Assembly (NCBI GenBank): GCA_020912385.1
Contig: CP087206.1
Location: 2,542,001 to 2,606,000, forward strand
Origin: Neofusicoccum parvum
Lineage: Eukaryota > Ascomycota > Dothideomycetes > Botryosphaeriales > Botryosphaeriaceae
DNA: 64,000 bases
Direction of reading: 5' to 3'
Below the pieces are notes generated by a model, which ran no database searches, was not told the DNA's origin, and saw only the letters and a program-made list of their open reading frames with translations. Positions 21,622-32,842 of this stretch are shown here, piece after piece (positions within the stretch are counted from its first letter, which is position 1; each line of letters starts with the position of its first letter). A program made the translations under genes and the position numbers.

Positions 21622-23454
21622 ATGGCCCGCATCTTCATTCCCCCCCGCTACAAGGTCGTGCTCGCCATATTCACGTTCTTCGTGTTCAGCTTGCTGCTGT
21701 TCGGCTCGCCTACCAACATCGACCACGTCCCGACCTACGAAGAGGTCTCCCAGAAGATCAAGAACCCCTCCCTTCCCTCGATACCGCGCCTCCCGAATTC
21801 GTACAATCCGTTTGCGCCGGCCGCCCACAAGCCGCCCGTCCAGGCCAACAGCTCCAGCGGCGAGACAGCATGGTTCAGCGATTGGAAGTGGCAGAATCCC
21901 TTCTCCTCGTCCATCACGCTGGATGAGAACAGAGCTGTTCTGCCGCCCATGAGACCTAGACAGGCCATCTACACGTTCTACGATGGAGATGCAAAGCAGA
22001 ACCCGGAGATCCGTCAGGCAGAGGAGCAACTATTGTTGCAGTGGCGTCGCGCCTGGTGGGCCCAGGGCTTTAAGCCCGTTGTTTTGGGCCGGGCCGAGGC
22101 CATGAACAATCCTTTGTACAAGCAGCTGCAGCTTGCCAACCTCCGCGACACCCCGGAATCGCAGAAGCTGGAACTTGAAGTCGCCCGCTGGTTGGCGTGG
22201 GGAAACATGGGCACTGGAATCCTGGTCAACTGGCTAACCCTGCCTATGGCCCCTTACGAGGACCCCTTCTTGACTATGCTCCGTCGTGGAGAGTACCCTA
22301 AGCTCACTCGTTTTGAGCCCCTCCGAAATGGTTTGTTTGTCGGCGAGAAGGAGGCTATCAATGCTGCAGCCAAGGCCGCACTAAACGATCCGGTAAAGCT
22401 TAAGAAGGCGACCAGCATGATTGAGGCCATTCCAGAAAACTGGTGGACCGTGGAAAAGAACGGTGACGCCGTCGCCCTGTACGACCTGGAGACCATAAAG
22501 GCCAACTACAAGGACGTGGCGAAGAAATTTGAAGGAAAAGCTAGTGCTGACGGTCTGCGTTCCCTGGCGCAGCTGATGAACTCGCACCTGCACACCGTCT
22601 GGCAGAATACCTTCGAGAAGGGCGTCATGGTTGTCAAGCCGGTCCCGGCACACATGACCGCTCTGACCGAAGAAGCCGTTGACATTGCGCGAAACCTGAC
22701 CCAGTGCTCCGACTCCCCCATGCCGGCTTCCTACCCTCCAAACCGCAAATACAAGCCCTGCGTCGCATCCACGCCCATGAAGATGAAGCTGCTCCCCGTC
22801 TTCCGCAACGACAGCCAGATCTTCTCCATCGGCACCGTCCCGCACCCCTACACCTTCCTCTCCCTCAACCACCAGCGCGACGCCCTCAACGCGCGCTTCC
22901 TCCGGCGCGAAGTCAAGGAGCGCGACCTCTGGCTCGTCTCGGTGACCAAGGAGCTCCTCGGCACGGGCAAGAGCGCGTCGTCGCGCATCTCGCACTTCAA
23001 GGAAGCGGTGGCGTCGGAGCACGGGGCGCACGCCAGCCTGTGGCTCACAGCCGAGCGCGAGTCGCAGAAGGACCTCAACTGGATCTTCGGCTTCAACCTG
23101 CCCAACACGCCGCCCGACGACGGCAAGTCGGAGACGCCGGTGCCCGGCCCCGAGCGGCGGCCGCCGCCGCCCAAGCCCGACGGGCCGGTCCCGTCGGACA
23201 AGGAGCTGGGCATGGAGCGCGAGCTGCTGCGCAAGGCCCGCGACGCCATCAAGAGCAAGGTCAAGGAGATGGCGCGCGTCAAGGAGGCCGTCGAGGCCTG
23301 GAACATCGCCGACACCGAGGCCTGGCGCTTCGCCCGCGCCTTCTCGGCCAGGAGGCGCATGGAGCGGTTGGTGTGGGAGGAGGAGGAGAGTACGTTTGCT
23401 GGCGCGGAGAGGCGGAAGGGGAGCACCTGGGGGAGGTGGTTTGACAGCGAGTGA
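21622..23454 (+). CDS. Conserved fungal type II membrane protein, probable Golgi-lumen domain
   Basis: A single exon encodes 610 residues. A short basic N-terminus is followed by one transmembrane helix (about residues 10-29, VVLAIFTFFVFSLLLFG), then a long soluble region. This type II layout is usual for Golgi glycosyltransferases and their relatives. The block AIYTFYDGDAKQNPEIRQAE, then LLLQWRRAWWAQGFKPVVLG and RWLAWGNMGTGILVNWLTLP, resembles the fold start of uncharacterised ascomycete glycosyltransferase-like proteins, but I see no clear DxD motif. The C-terminus has a Pro-rich linker (about 500-530) and a Lys/Arg/Glu-rich helical tail. Function is unassigned and a Golgi location is inferred from topology. 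The start codon has good context (CCGCCATGG). Confidence 0.75.
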   Translation: MARIFIPPRYKVVLAIFTFFVFSLLLFGSPTNIDHVPTYEEVSQKIKNPSLPSIPRLPNSYNPFAPAAHKPPVQANSSSGETAWFSDWKWQNPFSSSITLDENRAVLPPMRPRQAIYTFYDGDAKQNPEIRQAEEQLLLQWRRAWWAQGFKPVVLGRAEAMNNPLYKQLQLANLRDTPESQKLELEVARWLAWGNMGTGILVNWLTLPMAPYEDPFLTMLRRGEYPKLTRFEPLRNGLFVGEKEAINAAAKAALNDPVKLKKATSMIEAIPENWWTVEKNGDAVALYDLETIKANYKDVAKKFEGKASADGLRSLAQLMNSHLHTVWQNTFEKGVMVVKPVPAHMTALTEEAVDIARNLTQCSDSPMPASYPPNRKYKPCVASTPMKMKLLPVFRNDSQIFSIGTVPHPYTFLSLNHQRDALNARFLRREVKERDLWLVSVTKELLGTGKSASSRISHFKEAVASEHGAHASLWLTAERESQKDLNWIFGFNLPNTPPDDGKSETPVPGPERRPPPPKPDGPVPSDKELGMERELLRKARDAIKSKVKEMARVKEAVEAWNIADTEAWRFARAFSARRRMERLVWEEEESTFAGAERRKGSTWGRWFDSE

Positions 23455-23913
23455 GGCGGTTTGACGACGAGTTAAGTGCGGGGGAGGTGATGGTTCAACA
23501 ACGAAATGTTGGGCGTGACGTCTCATGACAGAGCGAGTGGGGTATGTACGCGCGGTTCACGAAACGCGGTTATGGGATAGACTTGGATTTTTTTTTCCTG
23601 TGGGGTTGGGAGGGGTCTGGAACCGGGGAAGTGTACTATTTTACCGTAGGGGTAGTTCAAGGCGTTTTTTTAATGATCCACTTCAGAAAGGCAATGACAA
23701 GACACAGAGGATTAAACCTGTCCTCATATTTTGGCTATTTAAGCTAGACATTCTCAAAATGCTGTTCGTTTTTTTATACAAGACCAGCTGTTTACACATT
23801 GACTTTGGCGTTCGTGAAAGGTCCCTTTTATCCCATCAAATTATCATACACTCGAAAGATGCAAAGATGCAATTCCCCATTGCTGCAACTGGAGCTAGAA
23901 TGACGCGATTCGT
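23455..23913. other. 3' intergenic, no gene seen
   Basis: A T-rich stretch between two convergent genes. It has several T runs and nothing that supports a gene. Confidence 0.4.
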
Positions 23914-24411
23914 TTAAGAGCAAGAGTCGCTGCCGACGATGAAGTCGCCGTTCGAGTTCTCGCAGCCGCACTCGCCGGTGTTGGGGTCCTGGATGCAGCC
24001 GGTGCCGAAGCCCTCAGACACGCCGTTGGAGCTGCAAGACGCCCGTTAGCATATCATTCTCTCAAACAACAAATCATCTGAGGGGTTGGAAACTCACTTC
24101 CAGAAGAAAGTCCAGCCGCCTTCCTGGGCAGTCATCTCCTTCTTGGTGGGAGCGGTGCAGGAGTAGGCCTCGCAGGTGCCGTAGCTGATGCCGTTGGAGT
24201 TGGTCTTGGTGCGGGTCCAGACGGCGAAGGTCTGCGTGTCCGACAGGCGCGTGTTGTGCGAGCACTCGGCCGCCTGGATGTCGTCGGACGACTCGCTCGG
24301 CGAGCACGCGGGGCGCTTGGGGACCTTGTTCTTGGAGTTGGTGGTGCAGGGGTCGAGGGTGGCGGAGACGGCGACGGCCGTGGCGAGGACGGTGGCGAGG
24401 GTGAAGCGCAT
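23914..24411 (-). CDS. Small secreted cysteine-rich protein (candidate effector)
   Basis: Exons 24411..24098 and 24031..23914 are joined over a 66-nt intron (GTGAGT..TTGCAG, branch TGCTAAC) and give 143 residues. The signal peptide is MRFTLATVLATAVAVSA, with cleavage probably before TLDPC. The mature chain of about 125 residues has nine Cys (e.g. DPC, PAC, AEC, GTCEAYSC, GTGC, GECGC, SDSC). The second exon adds the last four Cys and ends SDSCS. The first exon alone would end falsely at FFWK, within the intron. I do not recognise a family. Size, secretion and Cys content match fungal apoplastic effector candidates, but expression in a host is not knowable here. Confidence 0.82.
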
Positions 24412-24551
24412 TTTGGTGGTTGTTTCGGTGTGGTTGGTAAACGAGTGGTGTTGTTTGTTTGTTTGTGGAGTGAGTGACTTTGTAGTGACTGTGGGCTTTG
24501 TTTGGCTTGAAGCTAAGGAGAGAAACAAGACTGCTTGGCTGACGGCAGGTG

Positions 24552-24559
24552 TTTATATA
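24552..24559 (-). promoter_or_regulatory. Putative TATA box of the small secreted protein gene
   Basis: TATATAAA on the minus strand, about 140 bp upstream of the ATG at 24411. A strong TATA element suits a highly expressed or inducible gene. Confidence 0.4.
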
Positions 24560-25538
24560 GATCTTGGACTGGGCCTGCTCCTGTACGAGAGGAATGGTGA
24601 TGTGCACGAGGGCGGCAAGGTACAAGCTCGATCAAGACCCGAGCGCCACCGGCGATCCGTGTGGCCATGAAACTAGGCGGTCATCATCACTCCAGCGTGT
24701 TTTGCACCAACCAGTAAGGCCTAGTTCAGGCGGCCGTACGGGTACGCACACCGAAGGGGCCACTGCCGTGAGAGGGCAGAAATCGACCGGCCTCGAATCC
24801 GGGACGCACGCGCGCGGTGTGGCTTCCGCGCCGGCACTCCCGCAGACAAGGCGCCAATCGCCCGTAAGGCAGACAATTTGCGTGGTGTGCGGGGAGCCTC
24901 ATATTGACAAGGTGGAGCTTCCGTGGGGATTAGAAGGTTTCATCCAGAGGGCGTCCTGCGACAAGTAGGGTGCGCACGGCCCTCCCCTATTTCATTTGAA
25001 CGCTCGTGGCGTGCAAGACCTACATCAGGATACGAGTTCGCCCTGCCTGAGCCGTGGAATTTCCGAGACGGTCGTTCGGTTTGGTATCTGGACGAGACGG
25101 CGGAGAGGGATATGCCTGTATTAGGCCGGCCAAGCCCCTGGGTTGCTTATTGAGGACGGGAAGGGTGACGGAACCACCACCGGGCTTCACGGACTGACTC
25201 GGGAAACTTTCACACCACCTCCCGTTCGAGCTGCCCAGCTGTCAGTATTTCATATACGGCCTGCGCTCTTGACTGGCGGAAGTACTCCAGGGTCCATATC
25301 TTGGCCTTGAAACTCAATAAAGCAAGACTGTTGAGGGGAGCGGAGACGATTGACTGTGAACGAGACAACGCAGCAGCCCTCAACCTTGGAGCGTACGAAA
25401 TATTGACATGGCGCTGGAACAAGGCCCATCTAAAAGGCACTCCGTGAAGTTCCACTAGGCGGGAGGACGTGAAGAGCAGACGCGCGAAAACCCGATCGAC
25501 ACAGCGAAAGAACGAAACGAAACGGGAAACGAGCAAAC
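24560..25538. other. Intergenic, no gene seen
   Basis: Mixed-composition sequence without a supported gene. A tRNA-like T-arm match near 24793 was considered and dropped. Confidence 0.35.
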
Positions 25539-25949
25539 ATGATCAGGAACAGTGTCATGTTCGGCGGGCTGGGCAAGACCGGCGACAACGGCGACGATGA
25601 GGCACCCACCGACAGCGGCCGGCGGCAACGACGCCGCAGTTCCATCCGGGTGCAGGCCTTCTTCTGCAGTCTGCGCAGGCTATGCGACGGCCTCCAGCAG
25701 CAGGCGCGCCAGACGACGTCAGCTACGCGCAGCGGCAGCAAGTCGGACATTGCAAGGAGCAAGTCGACGGAGAACCTGGTGGCGGAGTCAGAGGAGGGCT
25801 GCGGCGACTCGAAGAGCGTGCACTCGGTATGTCGAGCCCGTTCTCGGCGGTGGACGCGCGTGTTCCTGAGCAGCGGCGAGCTTGTTCTGCTGTTGTGCCG
25901 CCGTCAAGCGGACACCCTGCTGACACTAGCCCGAACAGGAAATGTCTGA
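25539..25949 (+). CDS. Possible small Arg/Ser-rich hypothetical protein
   Basis: The frame of 136 codons starts with a reasonable ATG and has coding-like composition for about 96 residues (MIRNSVMFGGLGKTGDNG ... SKSVHS). A GTATGT donor at 25827 suggests that the first 96 codons are an exon and that the rest of the frame is intron. I could not place the next exon. It could be a stand-alone small gene or a leader exon of the regulator that begins at 26278. The Arg/Ser-rich sequence suggests phosphorylation or RNA/DNA contact, but nothing more can be said. Confidence 0.25.
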   Translation: MIRNSVMFGGLGKTGDNGDDEAPTDSGRRQRRRSSIRVQAFFCSLRRLCDGLQQQARQTTSATRSGSKSDIARSKSTENLVAESEEGCGDSKSVHSVCRARSRRWTRVFLSSGELVLLLCRRQADTLLTLARTGNV

Positions 25950-26277
25950 ACGGTCGGGCTGCTCGAAGCACGCGTGGTGAGCGGCGCGGAGCTGGGCGAC
26001 AGGCGGGAGGATGGAAGGGGCAGAGGAGCAGTCCCAGCAGACGGGTCACAACGTTGGAGCCGCCGGGGGCAGGCGGCCACGACAAACGCGAGCATCGTGG
26101 GCTTGGGCGTCGTCGACAGCCGAGGTGAAGTGGTGGCGGCGATTCCCACATCGACCGCCGTCCGCCTCTCGCATCTCCCAATTGAGCGAGCCCTCACTCT
26201 CCCTCGCAGCAGAACGCAGTTTTCCTCCGCTTCATTTGTTATGCAGCGCTAGCAATGTCAGATTAAGCTTGTTCGCC

Positions 26278-28333
26278 ATGCCTGAGCTAAAAACCGGGCG
26301 CCAGCCATCGCCATCGGCGGCCAACAAGCGGAGAAGGTTGGGCGCCCGCAACGTTAACCATGAAGCATGGCTGCACTCCAGCAACGTCGCCGACGTCGCC
26401 GACGTGGGCCACCCGGTGCTCTCGCCCTCGACGCGCCTCCATCTGGACACCGCGGCGGATTTACACCTCGACGCCATCTCCGAAACCGCAGCCAGCGCCA
26501 GCAACGCGCAGCAGCAGACTTCCGCGGAGCAGCAACAGCTCGACGCGCCTCCGCCAGGTACCACGAGACCGCCTCTCACCCCCGCTCCATCAGCCTACAA
26601 CGCCGCCTCATTCATGCCGGCGGCTGCGGCTGCGGTGGAGCGCGGCCAGCAGCAGCACAGCCAGCACGGCCAGCAGCAAGCCTCCGTTTCAGGCTTCTCG
26701 CCCGAGATGCTGATGGACCCGCTGCTGGCGCAGGCGTCGGCGCTGCCCAGCCCGGACGACTACGCCAGCAACCCGACCTTCCTGGCCTCGCAGGAAGAGC
26801 TGCGCAGCCTGCTGTTCAACACCGCGCAGTCCAACCACCCGACCAGGGCCCCCAGTCCCGCCGGTGCAGGCAGCGGCGCTGGGTACGCCGATGACATCAT
26901 CGACGGAGGCGCGGGCAGCTCCTCGTCGTCAGGCCAAAACCAGATGAAGCAGATTCTCGGGTCACGGAAGAGGATCGAGTATCTCAAGAACTACATTGCC
27001 AAAGTAGCGCCGTGGGTGAGTCTCTCTCAGATCGTGTTTCGTTCAACAAAGCGTCCATGTGTTTTCTGTCCACGCATGAAGCCGCCGCTACCGCTGCCTC
27101 GAGTTTATCACCGCCCCCCTAATCTAACGTTAAAACCCCCATACAACCTTACTGACGCTCTCCAATCAGCTGGACATGTTTGACGCCTCCCGCCACTTCG
27201 GCATCAACGTCCCCGCGCTGGCGCAGACCCAGCCGCCCCTCCTCTTCGCCATCCTCGCCCTGTCGGCCCGCCACATGGAGCGGCGCAACGGCGGGACCCT
27301 GCGTCGCGGCCACGGCAAGCACCTCTACCCGGCCGCCACGCCGTCCTGCGAGAGCCTGGAGCTGTACCAGGAAGCCATCCGGCTGCTGACTCCCAAGCTT
27401 CCCGAGCGCTCCCCGCACATCCTGACGTGCTGCGTCATCCTGTGCTGCCTGGAGATGATGTCGGCGAGCCCGCAGGACTGGCGCCGGCACCTCGAGGGAT
27501 GCGCGACGCTGTTCGATTCGTTCGACGTCAACGGGTTCAGCGGAGGGCTGCTGCAGGCCGTGTTTTGGTGCTATGTACGCATGGGTAAGGACTTCCCATC
27601 CCCTCTCCCCCCCTGAAATACTCACCCGTGGATCCCAGACCTCTGTGGAGCTTTGATATCCGACGGGACCGAAAGCACGCTTCTCGCGCTTCGAAAGTGG
27701 GTTCCCTCAGACGTGGCTGAGGACGAGGTTCACGACCTCTTCGCGGCGCACCGGACGCCGGACATGCACGCCAACTACGCCGTGTACCTGTGCTCCAAAG
27801 TGTGCGAGCTGCTGTCAGACCGCACCAAGTACACGGAGCTCGGGGTCGAGAACGGGTGCACGGGGCCGGTGTACGCGCTGCGGTGGAAGCGGCTCTGGCA
27901 CGAGCTGACGCTGTGGCACGACGAGCGGCCGGGCGAGCTGCTGCCGGTCAAGACGATCCGGCAGAAGAGCGACCGGCCGTTCCCGGAGATCCTGTTCGTG
28001 CACTGGGCGGCCATCAGCTCGAACCAGCTGTTCCACACGGCCAGCATCCTGCTGCTCAACTCGGCCCCCCAGAGCCTGCGCCTTCCCCCGCTGCCGCAGA
28101 ACAACCCGCTGTGGCACGCCCGCCGCGTCTGCGGCATCTCGCTGTCCAACCCGCACGAGGGCTGCCTCAACAACGCGTGCCAGCCGCTCTGGATCGCGGG
28201 CCGCATGCTCGGCCACCACTCAGAGCACTCGGCCATCATCGAGCTGATCCGCAGCATCGAGGCCCAGACGGGGTGGGGCATGTACTGGCGGATCCGAGAT
28301 CTGGAGGAAGCCTGGGGGTACCGCACCCGCTGA
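26278..28333 (+). CDS. Fungal-specific transcription-factor-domain protein (ARCA-like) lacking a Zn2Cys6 domain
   Basis: Exons 26278..27015, 27170..27584 and 27639..28333 are joined in frame over introns of 154 and 54 nt and give 615 residues. The first about 230 residues are low-complexity (Gln/Ala/Ser). The rest is the helical domain of the Fungal_trans_2 type found in ARCA/acriflavine-sensitivity-like regulators (KVAPWLDMFDASRHFG, LLFAILALSARHMERR, YQEAIRLL, FHTASILLLNS). No CxxCx6C cluster is visible in this model or in the 700 bp upstream, so DNA binding would need a partner, or the first exon is missing. The next gene is a tail-to-tail paralogue with an intact zinc cluster, 61 bp away. 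Confidence 0.78.
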
Positions 28334-28394
28334 CGCGCCTCGACCACGCATCAAGCCAGACGCAGACACGGCATGCTCGACTATTTTCTTCCTC

Positions 28395-30644
28395 TCAAGC
28401 GTGCTCCGCCAGCCGCCAGAACTCCTGCAGCCTCTGCAGCTCCCCCTCGATCCTCCAGCCCGTCGCGTCGCGGCCCCTCCCCAGCGTCTCCAGCACCGCC
28501 GCCTGCTGGTCGCGATGCGTCATCTTGCGCGCCGCGTGCAGGACGCACGCGACGACGAACGGGTCCCAGCTGGTGCCGCCGCCGTCGTCGACGCCGGCGT
28601 TGGCGACGGCGATGGCGCACGTGCGCTGCGCGTGCCAGTGCGGCGACCTCATCACCGCCGGCGCGAGCTGCTGCCCGGGCATCTTCAGCGTCTTGGGCTT
28701 GCAGTCCAGCAGGATCGTCGCCGCGGTGTGGTAGGCCAGGTTGGCGAGCGTCGCGGCCGCCGTCGTGAAGATGACGGTCGGGAACGCCGGGGGAGGCTCG
28801 GCATGGGACGAGCTGTCGCTGCTGTGCGCCGACAGCGAGAGCTCGAGCAGCGGCTTGACGAAGCGGTGGCGCCCGGTGTACCAGGTGGTCAGCTCGCTCC
28901 ACGTGCTCTGCCACTGCATCAGGTGGTTTTGTGGACGCGGGCGCTCGTCGCCGGCTTCGCGCTGGCGGTGGTCGTGGAGCACGCGGACGGCTTTGCCGCA
29001 GAGGTACAGTGCTCGCAGCGCGTACTGGTCGACGCAGTTGGGGCCGAGGTTGTCGTTGGGGCCTGGGTCGTCGAAGGGGCTCGACAGGCCGTCGGGAAGC
29101 CCTTCCTGTGGGAACATTGCGTCTAGGTCTGTCGCCATGGACGTCTCGTTGACCAAAGCGGCCGCGAGGTCGAATCGGAACACGCACCAGAACAGCGACG
29201 CCGGTAGCCCGGACTTGAGGGCGTACGAGTACAGTGGTGTGATGAGGGCTGTGCCATGCTCCAGGTGCCGCGTCCAGCTGCTCAGCGGTGAGGATATCAA
29301 GTCGACGATCAGCCGGATGATGCGCGCCTCTAGAGTGTCGGCCATGTCGACTGGGCGGATGGCTCCGCTTCCCCACTTGGACATGTTGTAGTACCGCTCG
29401 CTTTCGAATTGCGCCATGTCAGGCACCCCGGACGCGAGTTCGCGGTGGCGGGCAGATAGGGCGTGCAGCGCGTAGACGGTAGAGGGAGACTCGGCGCCGA
29501 TGGTGGGCAGGTGGAGGCCGAGGTGGTGGTTCAGGTCCAGCATGTCTAGCTGCAGCTTGTTAGAACACATGGCTGTCATCTGCAGAGCGGAGAGGAGAGG
29601 GCCTTTACCCACGGCGCCACGTTGTACCGGTAGTACCGCAGCAGATCCAGGTCTCGCTCCTCGCTGATACCGTCGGTGGGGGATCGTGGTGGCGGTTGTA
29701 CATACGTCGTGCTTGTCACTGCGCTGCTAGACCGTGGTGTTGGGTCACTGATACCGGCATTTTGTTGCGAGTGCACTTCCTCGGATGTCCCGACGATGTG
29801 GCCGTGGCTCAGGATGTCGTCTTCGTAGATATAGGGTTGCTGGGTCGTCGATGTTGCTAACGACACGAGGCTTTGTATGGCGCCATGCTCCGCGCTGTCG
29901 GCTTGTAGGTGTCTAGTCGATGCCGCCGTATGGACGTCATGATGTGGAGGTTTCGCGAAGTGATGGAATTGAAACGTGTGCCCTGGACTCGCTGCCGTGC
30001 TGTCATGACGCTGTTGCTGACGTGTCTCGTCTCTATCCGTCCTAGGAACCCCTTGGTCCGCTGATGCTGCGTGCTTGTGCTTGGGCGCTTGACTGGCTGC
30101 CGACTGTGTCCGTGACGACGCGTCGGAAGCTCGTCTGAGCCCAGCATCGTCCTTATCTTCAGGATCGTCGGCGAACTGACAGATACACACATGCACAGGT
30201 CAAACGCTTGCTACGAGCTTTCTCCCCCAGACGGCAACGGGGAAGGGAACGTACTCTGATCTGCGTGTACAGCGCCGGCGCCCCAGCCGCCGCTCCACCC
30301 ACCCGCGGCGCGGTCCTGGCGTTGCCGGCAGGAAAGCGCAGCTGCAGGCCGTACTGGCACTCAAAATTTCGCTCGGCGCAATTGGTGCAGATGGGTTTGC
30401 GTTCGTCGCCTTGGGAGTCCGGAGTCAGTATCGGTTGCCTTCTGGCCAACAGGGGGGGAGGTGGGCAGATAAGACAATTGCTTCGGGAATCTTTTGAGAC
30501 ACACGTACATTTGCGCCGCCTGATACGGCATCTTTGGCAGCCGGTGCGGACGCGCCGTCGGATCGGCCGATCCTCCGCTGCTGCTGCGGCTGCGGCGCCG
30601 TCCTTGCTGGTGCTGGGGCTGGTGCTGGGGCTTTCTGCAGGCAT
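28395..30644 (-). CDS. Zn2Cys6 transcription factor (ARCA-like)
   Basis: Four exons, 30644..30509, 30409..30255, 30175..29609 and 29549..28395, are joined over introns of 99, 79 and 59 nt and give 670 residues. The first intron splits the zinc cluster. After joining it reads CQRCRIRRRKCDERKPICTN and continues CAERNFEC, a canonical C-x2-C-x6-C-x6-C-x2-C-x6-C binuclear cluster at about residues 36-63. A His/Gln/Ser-rich linker follows, then the Fungal_trans_2-type domain starting NVAPWLDMLDLNHHLG. That start matches KVAPWLDMFDASRHFG of the neighbour, and a splice site falls after APW in both genes. It is a nuclear regulator with unknown targets. Confidence 0.88.
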
Positions 30645-31276
30645 TGCGCAACCGTGTGGAGGCCTGGCGGCCGCTTTCGTGCGCTGTGAGATAATGCAGG
30701 GCGAATGGTTGGTTCAGGTGTAGCCAAGAGATGCCGTTTTGGACGGACGAGCGGCGAAAGGTGTGGGCGGAACGTGCGAGGGTGCGATGGGAGGACGGGT
30801 TAACCGTCGGGCACGTGGTTAGGCTTTCCTTCTTGACCGCGTTGGGGAGTTTCAAGTTTCCTTGGGAGACACCATCGAAGGCTTCACGCGTCGCGGCTCC
30901 GCGCTGCTGCAACCCGACGTTAAATTTCTTGCTTGCTTTCTCTCGCCGGAAGGCTGCCCGGGTGAAGCTGAAGCTTGCTTTCGCGCGGGTTGCTTGAAAG
31001 GGCAAGGCGAGGCACAACCTCGGCAGCGCTCCTCGTTCCGCACGTCATCAACGATTCTTCGCGCAATCGGGAGACGCCACGGGCCAGCTCATCCATCGCT
31101 TCTGCACGCGCGAGTCAGAGCTTCAGCAAGATTTGCGAAGCTTGAAGTATCGACCCTTGCGCCTTGCACGAAGGTGGGGAGCGCGGGACGCCGGCCTGTC
31201 GACACCACACACCAATGACCTCTTTTGTCGATGGCAACGGCCATCAATTGCCTCCGGATTCCCACAACCATCCGCT
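30645..31276. other. Divergent intergenic region, no gene seen
   Basis: About 630 bp between the Zn2Cys6 gene (minus) and the Sde182-like gene (plus). Frames here are short and overlapping. It probably contains both promoters. Confidence 0.35.
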
Positions 31277-32842
31277 ATGAAGCTTGCAATTCTATTGTTT
31301 GCGGCAGTGTCGCTCCTCTTGGGCGTGGCAGCGGCTGACGATGCGCTGAAGTGCAGGCCGTGGGAAGTCGACATCAAGCCACGAGTCTTCATCCTGTCAG
31401 ACATCTGCAACGAGCCGGACGACGCGCAGTCGATGATCCGATTGCTCACTCACGCTGATCAATATGACATCAAGGGACTGGTAGCCACGACGAGCTACTG
31501 GCTCAACTACACCACCGCGCCGGACGAGATCGAGAAGATTGTGGTAAGCTACGGCAAAGTTGTTGAGAATCTACAGGTCCACGGACACGGACAGTTTCCG
31601 ACCGAGGACTACCTTCTTTCGATCATCAGGAGTGGGCCGAAAAGCTACGGCTTGGCTGCTGTTGATGCACTCTCTGCCGGCGAGCAGATCTCCGATGGGG
31701 CGAAGCTCCTGATTGACGCAGTTGATGATTCAACCGAGCCGCTCTACGTTCAAGTATGGGGAGGAGCCAATACGCTTGCTCAAGCTCTGCACCACGTCCA
31801 ATCGACGAGATTACAACCCGAACTCCTGGACTTCTGTGAGAAGATCCGTGTCTACGCCATTTCAGACCAAGACAACACCGGCGCCTGGATCCGCCACGAA
31901 TTCCCCCAGATCAAATATGTCGCCTCCGTCCACTCGTGGAATGCCTACGGCCTGGCTGCGTGGTCTGGTATATCGGGTGAGGGTTTCTATGATTTCGATG
32001 AAGGAGGGCCGGACACGGAACTTGTGAGCAACGAATGGGTGAAGACCAACATCCAGTTAGGCCAGCTGGGTGAATCTTACCCAGACATCATGTTTATCAT
32101 GGAAGGCGACAGTCCCGCCCTCCTATTCACCATGCAGAACGGCCTCAACGCGCCGGAACATCCGGAATGGGGAGGTTGGGGTGGTCGCTACGCACCCAGC
32201 AGCCACGGCAGCGGGCACTTCGCGGACACGGCCGATCATGTCGTTGGCAAGACCGGGCGCACCTACGTGAGCAATCACGCTACAATCTGGCGATGGAGAC
32301 AGGCGTTCCAGAACGAGTTCGCGGCGCGGATGCAGTGGACGCTTCACGGCAGCGTGGACGCGCGGACGAGCCAGCCGCCGGTCGTGGTGGTCAACGGGTC
32401 GTGCGGGAGCTCGGCGGTCGAGCTGGAGGTGGAGGCGGGTGCGTCTGTCGCGCTGGACGCGTCCGAGTCCTACGACCCGCACTCGGGCAAGGGCGCCGGC
32501 ATCCTGAGGTTTGCGTGGTGGATGTACGGCGAGGTCACGGCGACGCAGTGGCAGGTCCGGTGGGAGGTGCCGGAGCTGGCCATCCACCGCGATGAATCGG
32601 CTTCCGGTGGGAGCAAGGTTGTCGTCGACGTGCCGCCGGCCGACACGGCGTGCAGAGCTCCCAGGGCGCTGCACATGGCCGACGACGTGAAGCCGGTGTG
32701 CCAGGTCTACCATGTCATCCTCGAGGTGACCGGGCCTGGGTCCCCGGCGCTTACGAGGTATCGACGGATGGTCTTGAAGGTGAGACTGCCGGAGGGTGAG
32801 ACGGAAGCTGGAGATGCATCGCCAGCGCACGAGGAGCTCTGA
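31277..32842 (+). CDS. Secreted DUF1593 / Sde182-type nucleoside-hydrolase-like protein
   Basis: A single exon of 521 residues, counted from the Met that opens a signal peptide (MKLAILLFAAVSLLLGVAAA). Residues about 35-340 contain the DUF1593 pattern: RVFILSDICNEPDDAQSMIR (metal-binding Asp cluster as in nucleoside hydrolases), then LVQVWGGANT-like YVQVWGGANTLAQAL, and RVYAISDQDNTG. The last about 150 residues form the beta-rich Sde182 C-terminal (cellulose-binding-associated) domain, with SYDPHSGKG and MYGEVTATQW. Family members are linked to polysaccharide surfaces, and the catalytic activity is not firmly established. It sits next to the pentose-catabolic genes, which would fit plant cell-wall use, but that link is inference. 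Confidence 0.87.
   Translation: MKLAILLFAAVSLLLGVAAADDALKCRPWEVDIKPRVFILSDICNEPDDAQSMIRLLTHADQYDIKGLVATTSYWLNYTTAPDEIEKIVVSYGKVVENLQVHGHGQFPTEDYLLSIIRSGPKSYGLAAVDALSAGEQISDGAKLLIDAVDDSTEPLYVQVWGGANTLAQALHHVQSTRLQPELLDFCEKIRVYAISDQDNTGAWIRHEFPQIKYVASVHSWNAYGLAAWSGISGEGFYDFDEGGPDTELVSNEWVKTNIQLGQLGESYPDIMFIMEGDSPALLFTMQNGLNAPEHPEWGGWGGRYAPSSHGSGHFADTADHVVGKTGRTYVSNHATIWRWRQAFQNEFAARMQWTLHGSVDARTSQPPVVVVNGSCGSSAVELEVEAGASVALDASESYDPHSGKGAGILRFAWWMYGEVTATQWQVRWEVPELAIHRDESASGGSKVVVDVPPADTACRAPRALHMADDVKPVCQVYHVILEVTGPGSPALTRYRRMVLKVRLPEGETEAGDASPAHEEL

Noticed and set aside
24780..24810. tRNA-like T-arm (TCGAATCCGGG)
   Set aside because: No matching A box, acceptor stem or anticodon arm at the required distance.
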